This document shows, piece after piece, positions 35,894 through 46,712 of a stretch of DNA of 64,000 bases. The notes under the pieces are model-generated. The model worked only from the letters and a program-made list of their open reading frames with translations, was not told the DNA's origin and searched no databases. The position numbers and the translations under genes are program-made. Every line of letters begins with the position of its first letter. The stretch's first letter is position 1. This DNA comes from Gnetum montanum (Eukaryota > Streptophyta > Gnetopsida > Gnetales > Gnetaceae): the NCBI GenBank assembly GCA_015680685.1, contig MNCI01004881.1, positions 625,677 through 689,676 on the forward strand, given 5' to 3'.

Positions 35894-36764
35894 TGATAAA
35901 TCGTGTTTTTCATTACTTTAATATCGGGGTGGCCACAATATCTGGTACATGATATCGAGGCCTAGATGCAATATCGTACATTCAATATCGTAGGGTTACT
36001 TCCAGGTCTATAAATATAGTGCCTAGGCACACAATTGGGAGAAAGTTTTTGGCAGTCAGTAGCAAAGCTCTTACAATTTGTCCATTTGAAAGTTAGAATT
36101 TTTTCCAAGTGCCCGTAGCAAGAGGTCTGAGTGTGAATGGATCTTTATTCAAGCATTAATGTACCTGAGCACACCATTATGTTGGAAATAAAGATGAGCT
36201 CTTTGATCCATTCCTTGTAGCGCTTGAGATTTTTTTTCTTATGCATTTACATATTGTTATTTCATGTAATTTACATTAATGTTATTTATGCAGCAATTAA
36301 TTTTGATCAATCAAGAAAATCGTTAAATTACACAAGAACGATCCCTTTGAGCATAGGTGTGACACTTGGTAGCTTAGAAACAATTAGCATTTGACAACCC
36401 AGTAGTGTTCGCATGAAGTTTAGGATGTGTCCGAGAAGTGGGAATAGTTACTTGTGTTAGGCTAGATTAAACTATAGTTTACTTAGCAATTAATCGCTTT
36501 TACTTCTAATCACTCTTACTTTTATTCTTGTTCTAGGTGAATAATTCCATAAAAACAAAAAATAATAAAAATCATATGCCTCAGTCACACTTAACCATAC
36601 AATTGCATTCCACAAGTGGGTCTGGGAAGACAACGAATGAACAACATGTACACACTGTTTATCTCTAGTGTACTTAGTAACTATAGTTTACAAAATTTGA
36701 CTGGATTGCACGTGAGCGCTTGTGATTCATATGGTTAGGCGTAGGGATACCTTGCCACTCATCA
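35894..36764 (+). repeat. 3' LTR of RE-B
   Basis: 871 bases, TGATAAATCG to ACTCATCA, the same length as 3516-4386. It has GATATCG-type repeats in U3, TATAAATA at about 36010-36017 and the AATAAAGA signal at about 36188. The right TSD copy ATTAC follows at 36765-36769. Confidence 0.93.
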
Positions 36765-37380
36765 ATTACCTTAACAACTAATTACACATAAGGGTTCATT
36801 ATGACTATGCTAAGACACCTCATGTCTTGATTTTAGCTATCCTTTCTAAAGTCCATCTTGTCTCACTGTATAGTTAATCATAACTTGTGGTTCTGTGTAA
36901 CATAGTAGAATTCTCCCAGTTTGGTGATACTAATATGTGTGTTTTACTAGATAGCTACATCGTACATTCAACTCGTAGAGTGTGTAAGGACACTTTTAGG
37001 CATGGTTATACAAGGGCACTAAGGACTGGAGCTTACTTTGAGGAGAACCCACTTATATAATTGTTGTATCTCATACTTGGCAACCACTTCCACATCATCT
37101 TGTGCCTTCCAAGATAATAAAGACTTAGCAAGTACTTCCCATAATATCTAACAATCTATCCATATATTAGAACTTCATTACCCATCTCTTATCCATCCAA
37201 TAAACTTTCACTTTCATTACCCAAGGTTCCTTCTTCATGAACTTTGATTGTCAAATTTTTGACAATTGCAAATCATTATTGACCTAGGACCCTCTAAATA
37301 TGCTTCATATCTTCCAACCATTTCATTTGACTCATTTTTCCTAGAAATATCAAAGAAAAAATTGAAATTTTTAATGATGA
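36765..37380 (+). other. post-pol noncoding region of RE-A, second part
   Basis: Continues RE-A after RE-B. No gene is seen. The sequence is AT-rich with no open frame of note. It leads to the internal promoter-like block. Confidence 0.6.
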
Positions 37381-38029
37381 TATTGTAGTTATGATACTGT
37401 AGGCCCTACGATGTTATATCTACGATATCATCCTCATAAAAATAGTGTATATATGCATGAGAGTTAATCAAAATTTTCCATTCTTCATTTTGTAAGAAGA
37501 GAGTTTTTGCCATTTTTCCTTTCAAGAGCTCTAACATGTTGACTTCCAATGCTCATAAATTTTCCCTCATAGCTCCAATTTTAAAAATTCTTGAACCTTG
37601 TTGATCCCGAAGTGCTCACCTTAATTGTGGGGGAGGGGGTGCATTAGGTGATATAACTAGAAACTTGAGCCAAAAAATTCTAGAAACTTGAGCAAAAAAA
37701 TTCTAACAGTTGGAAGATACTAAAAAGGATAAGTACAAAAGGGATAACAATATTTTTAAAGTTAATCAATTAAGCTAAGGTCAAAAAGACTTAAATAACA
37801 CTCCTAATAGACCATACCAACTATTTTAGGCCATCAAAAGTAAAGAAATGATAGAAGGTCATAAGTAACTAAAAAAAATAATACTTAAGGGGTTTCTTGT
37901 TAAAAAGTTTTCCAACTCTACAATCATAATATAATAAGAATTGGATCTAATCAAGGGTATGAGTAAGGTGAAGAAATGTTAAGAATCCATGTGAATACTC
38001 CAATAATCTCAAACTCTTGTTGATTGCAG
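37380..38029 (+). promoter_or_regulatory. internal promoter-like block, leader and possible intron of RE-A ORF3
   Basis: CTACGATGTTATATCTACGATATCATCC (37407-37434, quoted as GTTATATC and TACGATATCATC cores) resembles RE-A's own U3 palindromes. A TATA-type TGTATATATGC lies at 37446-37456. An LTR-like leader GAGAGTTTTTGCC follows at about 37499. A purine tract, TTGTGGGGGAGGGGG, is at 37625-37639. The block ends in GATTGCAG directly before the ORF3 ATG, which looks like an intron acceptor. RE-D and RE-E share the layout. Promoter and intron function are inferred. Confidence 0.5.
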
Positions 38030-40747
38030 ATGGCCCCAAAGAGAATACCATAAGGACGACCTTCACAACAACAACACAAAAGACCAAGAGGCCATGTGAG
38101 AGGCTAAACGGGGTAGCAAACCTTGCACGTAGAGTAGGAGGCTCAATCATACAACATCCATTAATAGACTCCTATCATAGAGCACTTAGCCCAAGGAGAG
38201 GTAGAGATTAAACAAGCACCAAAACAAGGACATTGCCTTACACTATCACCAAATTGCTTCTAGGTCATCTAGGAGAAATCAATCATGTCCATAGTTATTG
38301 TGGAGTTAAATTTTGGTCCATCTCTAGACACAGTAAAGATGCAACTCCAAGCATTATCACTATGGCCCATACTTACAAGTAGTGTAGAATGGTACTTAGA
38401 AGAGACATACCTGTTCTGGCACAAGAAGCAAGATAATGCAACGATTAAGATTGAAGGAGTCTTAGTGTCCTATTTAGTGAAAGTGTTTGCTAAGGCCCTC
38501 AATGTGCCCAATGAAGGGACAAATGTGCCACAGATCTCCACTAGATCTAACACTAATACAAGGAGACTATAGTTTCTATGGGCATATGGCAAGGATGACA
38601 AAGACTAAAGTCAGCTTACCTCGAAGGAAAAGATATATTTCAAAATTGACACCTACCACCTATTCCCTACCAAAAGGCTTAATTGAATATTAACATATTC
38701 AATGAAAACATTACCCATCTCTACTTCCTTGAAATTCAAAGGTAGTTCAAAGAAAAGAAGGCAAGGAAGTTGACACTTCCATTTCCTTGCCTTATTAGAA
38801 AGCTGTGCAAAGAAGTTAGAATCCTAGAATACACTAATGACGTCCTTAAGAAGGCTCAGAATGCTTCATACGTAGAGATGCTCAAATTGGTACCACCAAA
38901 GAAAGATCAAGTAGAAAAACTAGTAGGCACTAAGGGAACTATAGGTACCATACTAATCAATAGCACTCCAGCTACTAGTCAATAACAATAGGATATGCCT
39001 AATAGTCAATAACATACTAAGCAATAGTAGCAACAACAACACTAGTAATAAGTTCCATCACTGTTGTAGGATTACCAACCATCAATGAGTCATCTACAAC
39101 AAATTGCAGAAACTATCAGCTAGAGAAAAAAAGAAGAGACCAATCTCTACAATGTCATAGAAAATGTAATCAGACCCACAATTTCCATAGACCTTGCTAG
39201 TGGGTATATTTCATTACAATCAAGAGGAGGGGATGAATGGTCACAAAAAACATCAGGGAACACTGCATCATTTCAAGTGATGCTTGAGGCTAGAGAAAGA
39301 GCCACCGTTATGATAATGTAGCTTCAAGATGTAGTAGGAGTAGCAAAAGTGATCACAAATCACATTAAAGAATCATTCAATATCCTTGTTTTGCCACTGG
39401 AAAATATTTCAGAAGCAAGAGACACTCAAATGCTTGCAAGTTCCTCACTAAATCCTAATGAACATGAGGATGTACTTGATATACTATTGCAGCTAGGATA
39501 TGTCATGCAAAATTTGTTTAATATCCCAAGAAATATCACTATAGTGTAGTCTAAACCGATCACCACCAAGGGAAAGTTGGTCATGGTAGAGACTAGGGCA
39601 AAGCATGTAGAAAATAAAGTCCAAAGACTACGAGAAGAGCTAGCCATCTTTCAAGTTGAAAAGAGACATCCAACATAGTATGTTTTGCCAGACCAACTTG
39701 ATCAATTCAGAATAGATCATGTGAGGTGCCTAATTGATCATAATATGAAAAGGTAGTTTGGGATGCGTCAGTAGTAGAAGCACAGGCATGTGCATGTGCT
39801 AAAGCATTGACTACCCTACAAAAATAAAATAAACAATTAGCTACAAAAAACATAAGGTTGACCAATATAGAAAAATAGAATAATGTTCTTGAAGAAAGCA
39901 TCCATTAATTATGAGAAAAAATTATGAGGTTCAACCAAGATATGAGTCACTTGGCTAGGGAAAATTAGAACCTATCAATGGAAGAAGTCTACGCAATCTA
40001 ATAGTCTACCATTAAAATCAATGCATGGAAAAATTAGGCCAAGTAACATGAACGGCTCAAGGAACAATTTAGAGACTAGGTGGACATGTACAAGCATATC
40101 AACAAGAGAGAGATCCAGATGGAAAAGGCTAAGATTAGTTTTATCTTTGCACAGAATCCTAATTGGTAGCTAATCCTAGACAACCTCACTCATGTTCACT
40201 AGGCGAAAACAAAGAACAAAGTCCTATAGATCAAAGATCTTACAATGTACATGGGTTTAGCTAATCTTCGTTATGCTAACTTAGCCATGTTCATAGTAGG
40301 TAGGCCCCAAAAATGAGCTAGAACAACAAGTAGTGGTCATGTATGCTTTGTATAAGAAGGATTTTGCTAATAGAAAGGATGCACTACAAAAGCTACACAT
40401 GGAAACTTAGAACTTGAGATTGTCAACGTATCAATGCCAAAATGATGTTAGCTAACTTAGCTAGCTACATGTCAAATTATTAGGAACTTAGAAAGACAAC
40501 CATAACATTTGAAGAAGTATAGTGATAGTTTGTGACATGGTATGTGAAAGCTAATCAAATGTTCTTGTAGCGACCATGTTCATGGAATGTAGCGACTTCA
40601 TCACACATCACTCAACAAGTATGGATGGTACACGATCCCTAGACAAAAGAAGAAAAACTTCAAGCATTATTGAATAGATACCAATTTAAGAAGCCTAATG
40701 ATAAAGGGAAGCAACTAATGGAAGAGCGACCACTACCAAGAAACTGA
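38030..40747 (+). pseudogene. ORF3 pseudogene of RE-A ('putative plant transposon protein'-like)
   Basis: From ATG 38030 (MAPKRIP) to TGA 40745-40747, about 905 codons, matching RE-E's ORF3 in length. The best open piece, 38285-38572, has IVIVELNFGPSLDTVK, LWPILTSSVEWYLEETYLFW and KIEGVLVSYL. 38770-38985 has LPFPCLIRKLCKEVRI. 39349-39549 has a helical part ending NEHEDVLDILLQLGYVMQNL. A coiled-coil-like region runs 39600-40450. The conserved tail is WYVKANQMFL (about 40537-40566) and TKEEKLQALLNRYQ (about 40645-40690). Many stops. The function is unknown. Confidence 0.72.
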
Positions 40748-40939
40748 TCTACATTAAGCCATTTTCATTTTTATTTTTATTTTGTTTTGTCATACACTTA
40801 TGTTGAATTTTGTACAAACACCACTAGGGCATTCAGAGTTATGTAAATAGTTTGTTAGTCATGTATACTCAAATCTACCTCCCAATTTTGTAAGGGACTC
40901 TATCATTATTTTGTTTTAACTTGAGGACAAGTTTCTAGT

Positions 40940-40953
40940 AAATCGTGGGGGTA
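40940..40953 (+). other. polypurine tract of RE-A
   Basis: AAATCGTGGGGGTA immediately before the 3' LTR. The pre-PPT segment TTGAGGACAAG is at 40921-40931. Confidence 0.85.
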
Positions 40954-40980
40954 TGATAAATCCAAATTTTGATGCATTAT

Positions 40981-41799
40981 TAATAGTGGTGAGATACCCC
41001 TACACTCAACCATATGAATATGAGCGTTCTCATGCGCTATCTAGTTGAACTCTGCAGACGGACTAGTTGTGGCACCTAGATCATTAACCTTAGGTCACAG
41101 TTTGTTGTCTTTCCACCTAGACTAGTATTATATTTGTCACGTATGGTTTAGTCCAGAGTGAGGTGTATGATGTGTTCCTAATCTAATGCTACTCCTGAAG
41201 GCAGTGGAAAGTAATATTAAATTAACTAATCTAGGAGAGAGAGGGTAAGAGAATCTAATCTAGCCTAAGTGCGATGAGCATCCATTCCTTGATTATCCGT
41301 ACACATCTTAGACTTTGTGCACAACTACCATTGGGATTACCAAGCACAGATCCTAGGTACGCTACTGGGTTACTAAGTAGTCACACTTGAATGCTCGTAA
41401 TCAAGTCGTACTCATTCTACGTTCTAACGTGAGTTTAAGGGTGAGAGAGACTAATTAGGAAAGTAGTAAATAATAATTAAATAAATAAATAAACAAAGTG
41501 AATGTTGCAATGATGAAGTAATCTTGATCTTTATTTCCAGTCATGTGCTTGTCCAAGTACGTCACACTCGAATAAAGGATGCCATACAATTACATTCACC
41601 ACACTGCGAGCATACATGGGAAAAATAATCTATCTCTAGAGGGATCAAACTACCAGAGTTTCGCTACAATATAACTCTATTGTGTAACAAGGGAGAGCTT
41701 CCTCTTATTTATAGAATTGGCAGTGGACTACAATATCACGTACGCAATATTGCAGGGGATGACGCGATATCGCGGCCTATGCAATATCGCATCCCATCA
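40981..41799 (-). repeat. 3' LTR of RE-E
   Basis: 819 bases. The left end reads TAATAGTGGTGAGATACC, where the 5' LTR has TGATGAGTGGCAAGATACC, so the terminal TG is now TA and one base is lost. The right end is CATCA. U3 GATATCG repeats lie at 41730-41795. Confidence 0.9.
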
Positions 41800-41812
41800 T
41801 ACCCCCACGACT
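41800..41812 (-). other. polypurine tract of RE-E
   Basis: TACCCCCACGACT on the plus strand (AGTCGTGGGGGTA in element direction), next to the 3' LTR. It is followed by CTCGTCCTCGAG, the pre-PPT segment in reverse. Confidence 0.87.
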
Positions 41813-41962
41813 AAATGAAAACTCGTCCTCGAGTTACAGTGATTACACAGTGGATAGGTATGGGATTATTAGATGGAAAAATGGAATGATGCCATAGTGT
41901 AGAAAGAAAACAAAATAAAGACACAACACACAAAATATGCTACAACTACAAAAATTTGGAAC

Positions 41963-44732
41963 TCATGTAGTTCTTGGTGGCAATGGCTCCTCCATTGGGG
42001 CCTTCCCTTTGTCTTGTGCTCCAGGTTTTGAAGGTTGATGATGTTGAAGTATGGCCTAGAGTTTCTCCTCTTTAGTCTAAGGGTCTTGTGTCATCCATGC
42101 TAATGTTCCAATGTTTGATGGAGTCGGCACCTTCCACGGACAAGGTAGTTGCAGGAACATTTGGTTGGCCTTGACATACCAAGCCATGAACACCCGTTGT
42201 TCCTCCTCATAGGCTCTGGCTTTGTTCTTGTATTCATGAAGGTTCGTTAGCCATTGAGCCAAGTCAGTTGTGACATCCTTCTATCCCTAGTAGCTAGTTT
42301 TTACCACCTCAAGTTCAAAATTTGCAACATCCAATTTTTCCAATAGCTTCTTGCATTCTGCAAATTCTGCTTCATATTTGATATGGGTGGTTGCTACCTG
42401 CTACTTGAGCTTTGACCACAGGCACCCTGCTATTAACATGGCAAGGTTGGCATATCTGAGATTTTCCAACTCCATGTACTTTGTTAAGTCTTAAATCTGC
42501 AAGTCCCGGTTCTTAACTTCCACTTGGTGGGCGAAGGCATATGTGTCCAATATGGCCCGCCAATCAGTGTGCTAAGCACTGATAGTGTTGATTTGGGCCT
42601 TGGCCATATGGATTTCCTTTTCAAGGATCTGTTTATACATCCCCACATCATCGCGAAAGTGCTCCTTCAGCTTTTCATGTTGGTTAGCCTCATTCTTCCA
42701 CGCTCTTATCTCAATCGCTGACTTTTGATGAATGGCACGTACCTCCTCCATCGAGACGGTTCGATTTTCTCTGGCTAAATGGCTTACGTCTTAGTTGACC
42801 TGGATGAATTTTTCTCGTAGTTGATGAAAGTGTTCATCAAGAACATTCTTTTTCTTTTCTACAGTGGTCAACCAAAGGTTGTTAGTCGCAAGCTATTTAT
42901 TTTCTTCTTGCAAGGCTTTGAGTGCCTTAAGATACACATGAGTTTGCGCCTATGCTACAGAGGCATCCCAAATAGCCTTTTCCTTTTCATCCACCACCCT
43001 TTTATTCTCCTCTATTAATTTGGTTATCTACTTGATTCTAAAGTTTTCTAGCTGGTCTATGGGAAAAAATTGCATAGGGTCCCGTTGTGTTGCTTGTAAG
43101 GCCACGAGCTGCTCTTGTAATTTCTGCACTTGAACTTCAGCATGCTCTACCCTTACTTCTATTAAGACTAGCTTTCCTTTTGTGGAAATGAGGTCTGACT
43201 GAATTACTATAACATCCTAAGGGATGTCAAACAGGGACGTCATTACTTGTCTTGTTTGAAGTAATCGATCAAGCACATCCTCATGTTCCGCAGGAGTCAT
43301 TGAGGTTCCAGCTAAGGTTTGAGCATCCCATGCTCCTATAAGATCTACCGATGGCATAATAGGTATGTTGAAATATTCGTTGATGTGATCTGCAACCACT
43401 TCTATAGCTCCCGTGGCATTCTAGTGTTGCATGAACACCACGATGGCCCCTTCACCAGTCTCTAACTACACCACGATGGCCCCTTCACAAGTCTCTAACT
43501 ACACCACGGTGACCATCTACTTTCTCCTCCTCCTATGTGAATGGAGACTTCACCCCTTGTGCAATCCAATGAAACAGTAGACTTTCTAGCATCATCGATG
43601 ATGCAGAAGAGGTTTGTGTCATCATGACTTCCCCAACTGACCATCTTAGCGATGGCCCTCAAATGGCTCATCGACGGTCTATAGTCTTGTGATGGTGATG
43701 GTTGATCTTGGCCTGTGCTAGGTCCTACTTCCTATTGTTGGCTGGGACTCTTGGCTAAAGGTTGACTAGGTCTAGCCATATGTTCTTCTTCTTGTTCTAC
43801 TCCTAGCTCTTCGCCAGTGCTTTTTGTGGAGCTGGCACCTTTAGCAATTCAGCATATGAAGCAATTTGATCTTTTCGGAGGATGTCATTGGTGTATCCCC
43901 GAATACCAGCACATCGGCAAAGCTTTTTGATAAGACAAGGGAAAGGCAATGCCATCTTCCCTGCCTTTCGTTCTTCAAACCACCTCAGGATCTCTATCAA
44001 ATATAGATGGGGTAGGTTAGCGTTAACCTTCCCCATCAACACTGCACATCCTCTAGCCGCATATATTGATATTCTTTTGAGGCCCTTTGTGGGGAAGAGG
44101 TGATATGTTCCAATTTTGAAGTAAACCCTCTCTTCCATCGTTAATTCACCAAATTCTTTATCTTTGCCATAAGCCTTCTCTAACCACTCCTTTCACACAT
44201 CGGGGTCTGAACGGGTGGATAACTAAGCAACCTGGGGCCCTGTATTCGGAAGGTTTAACACTTTCAAAATTGCCTATGCAGAGAAGTCAACTGTCACACC
44301 ACAAATATTAACAGTGGTGCCTTGCTCCCTATTGTGCCAAAATTGATATGTCTCTCCTAGGTACCAAGCACCACTTTCAGAGAGGATAGGCCATAAGGGA
44401 GATCCTTTGAGGTGATCCCTAAGGACCTTAGTAGTGAACTTTGTGAATGATTCAAAGTTCAACTCCACAATCACTGTAGTGAATGTGGACTTCTCATGGA
44501 TAGCCTGAACAAAATCTTTGGGCAACGTGAGTTGTTGTCTCGGTTCAAGTGCTGCATCAGCTCCTCCTTCTGCTTGCCTAGACTATCCAGTAGGAGGTTC
44601 ATCTTGATGAATGCTGAATGATTGCTCCTCCTATTTTGCATGTTGTCCAGTAGGTCTTTGTCTTCCACCTCTCCAAGCTCTTTTGCTTCCACCTTGGGTA
44701 GGACCCTCCTGTTGTCCACGTTTCATGGCCAT
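41963..44732 (-). pseudogene. ORF3 pseudogene of RE-E, best preserved copy ('putative plant transposon protein'-like)
   Basis: ATG at 44730-44732 (reverse), directly after GGTTGCAG, to TGA at 41963-41965, about 920 codons. Open pieces: 44274-44525 (FTTVIVELNF, LWPILSESGAWYLGETYQFW, VNICGVTVDF); 43803-44138 (YFKIGTYHLFPTKGLKRISI, then MALPFPCLIKKLCRCAGIRG); 43217-43399 (DAQTLAGTSMTPAEHEDVLD); 42077-42262 (FMAWYVKANQMFLQLPCPW, WMTQDP). A coiled coil fills about 42270-43200. The core resembles the 'putative plant transposon protein' family placed downstream of pol in Athila-like elements. It has a few stops and shifts and no membrane segment. Confidence 0.75.
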
Positions 44733-45300
44733 CTGCAACCACACAAGCCAAGTGTTAGTAAGGTCATTTTTGAAGTTAAGTTATACCTTACTACTTGCCT
44801 TAACTAATGATCTTATGTTATCACGTGTGATAGTGCCTGAAAGTTTGTAATAATGAGTCTTGTGACTTAGGTGGTTTCCATTTTAGTTTCCCGGTATACT
44901 TAGGAATTAATGATTTTTAGGCATAATTATTTAAAGTGTTATAGTTAATTACCCTAGCTGATGTCCTTTGGGCGATGATAAATTTCAAAAAATTTAGGCA
45001 CTTTTCGGCAAGTGTCCCTCCCCCACGACTAAGCTAAACACTCCAGCTTCAAGCAGGTTCAAACAAAATAAAAATCAGAGTACCAACAAGCGAGATAGAG
45101 GGAGAAAAGCAAGCGTCACTCAATCGCAAGTCTTAGAGAAAAATTTCAAAAACTCCCCCCATGTGAATGAAAAAATGATGCTAGGTGTTGCAGGGGGTGA
45201 CCTATTTATAGGCAGCGGGGATGCGATATCGCGTATGATACATCGTGTACACGATATCACGTGTGACCCAATATCGCGTACGTGATATCTCATCCATAGT
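44733..45300 (-). promoter_or_regulatory. leader, possible intron and internal promoter-like block of RE-E ORF3
   Basis: Read in reverse. GATATCG-type repeats (45222-45295) come first, then a TATA-type box (CTATTTATAG in reverse, 45202-45211), then a leader with CATGGGGGGAGTTTTTGAAA (about 45150-45170). A purine tract CTTAGTCGTGGGGGAGGGA lies at 45015-45033. The block ends in GGTTGCAG just before the ATG. The GATATCG class matches RE-E's own LTR U3. Function inferred. Confidence 0.55.
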
Positions 45301-46692
45301 GATGTGAGGCACAACAAAAAGATCGAATTTTGAAGGGATTTTCTTGAAATTAACATTGAAATTTGAGGACATTAGCTATTATCAAGGAGGTCTAGGGCAA
45401 TTTCATTATGTCCAGAGGCACAATTAATGATGACGGTGTGGATTTTATCAATAAAACCGTGGGTGGTAAGAAAAAGGGTATGTAATGGTACATTGGAACA
45501 TTAAAATTCAGAGGGATAATAGTAGGGAAAGAAAATTATTGAAAAATTATGTTGTGGATAAGAAATGGTGTGTGTGAGTGATGTCATAAGTGAGAATTAC
45601 AAAAGATTACACAAGTGGGTCCTTCCCAAAGTAGGTTTCAACCTATAAGGCCCTTGTGTAACCACACTTAAAGTGTCTGTGGGCACTAGAAGGGTTAAAT
45701 GTAATCCGCACTAACTCCACAAAACACACACATGTAAATATCACCAGAATGAGATGAAAATTCTATGCTACACAGGACACGAGCTACAATTACACGAATA
45801 GTGAGATGAGATGAACTATAGAAAGGGATCGTAGAGATTGGGACATGAGGTAACTGACCCAGGACACAGTGAATCCTGCGTGTAAAGCATGATTAACATG
45901 CCATTAACCCATCGTTTCAAGATTAGGACCAAGTCCATTCCTCTATTCAGTGACATCGCATTATTTCATCTCATGATAAGTAACTATGAGAGTACCATAA
46001 CAACAAGGCGTACGATCACTTGGCGTTTTATTCAAGGAAGGAGTGATTTTTTTTTGTGGCACTTTTCTTTTTCTTTTCTTTTTCTTCTTTTTTTTTCTTT
46101 TTGAATACTAAATCTAGAGAAGCCGCTAACCTTTAGGCATGGGTGCATGTCTTTCTAGTGGGACCCCCTAGAACAACATTTGATTTTCGAGTGCCCTTTT
46201 GATTACTCTTACTCCCATTTTTCATTAGATCTACAAGGATCTTAGTACAACCATGTTGCATGATAACATCCACAGTCGTCATGAAAGAGAATCCATAAGT
46301 CCCCTTGATGTCACACCCTAATAATTCCCTCTTGATCCATCCTTCTTCATTCTAGGTACAATGAACACAAAATTAATTTTAAGCTTTTTTAAAAAATCAA
46401 GAATATCACTGTACCCTCAAACAGAACCTCTCATTTGTAGAGTGGATGAGTGGGTGTAATGGGCTCACTGTCCAAATAATTGCTCACTCATGACTTAATA
46501 ACATAGAACACACCTCAACCAACAATCCACATGAGTGTTTTATTTGTAAACAAGATTACTTACAAAAATGTAAAAAGAAAAAAACACAAAAAGATAAAAC
46601 AAAAAGTTGAAAAATGAAAAAATTGAAATTTTTTTTGAAAAATTAAAGAAAAATGAAAAATATTTATTAATCTTGCTTGTTATTAAAATGGG
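45301..46692 (-). other. post-pol noncoding region of RE-E
   Basis: No gene. A pyrimidine-rich run on the plus strand lies at 46047-46102 (A-rich in element direction), and an A-rich plus-strand tract at 46560-46670 gives the T-rich tract that follows gag/pol in element direction. The segment GTCTTTCTAGTGGGACCC near 46148 matches the region repeated in RE-A at 3190-3320, in reverse. Confidence 0.6.
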
Positions 46693-46712
46693 GGATATCC
46701 CCCATAACTAAT

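Larger units (their letters stand above)
3516..36764 (+). mobile_element. RE-B: Ty3/gypsy Athila-like element inserted in RE-A, carrying RE-C and RE-D inside it
   Basis: Bounded by two 871-base direct LTRs (3516-4386 and 35894-36764) and a perfect 5-bp TSD, ATTAC (3511-3515 and 36765-36769). Its own sequence is 3516-11094, 21086-21151 and 34366-36764, about 10 kb. Order: LTR, tRNA-Asp PBS, gag, protease, RT, RNase H, integrase, about 2 kb post-pol noncoding, PPT, LTR. No ORF3 is present. All reading frames are broken. RE-C and RE-D both interrupt the post-pol region. Confidence 0.93.

Noticed and set aside
45180-45300. Possible extra solo LTR inside RE-E
   Set aside because: Only the U3-like and leader-like parts are present, with no CATCA end, U5 or TSD. 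The same arrangement precedes ORF3 in RE-A and RE-D, so it belongs to the element.
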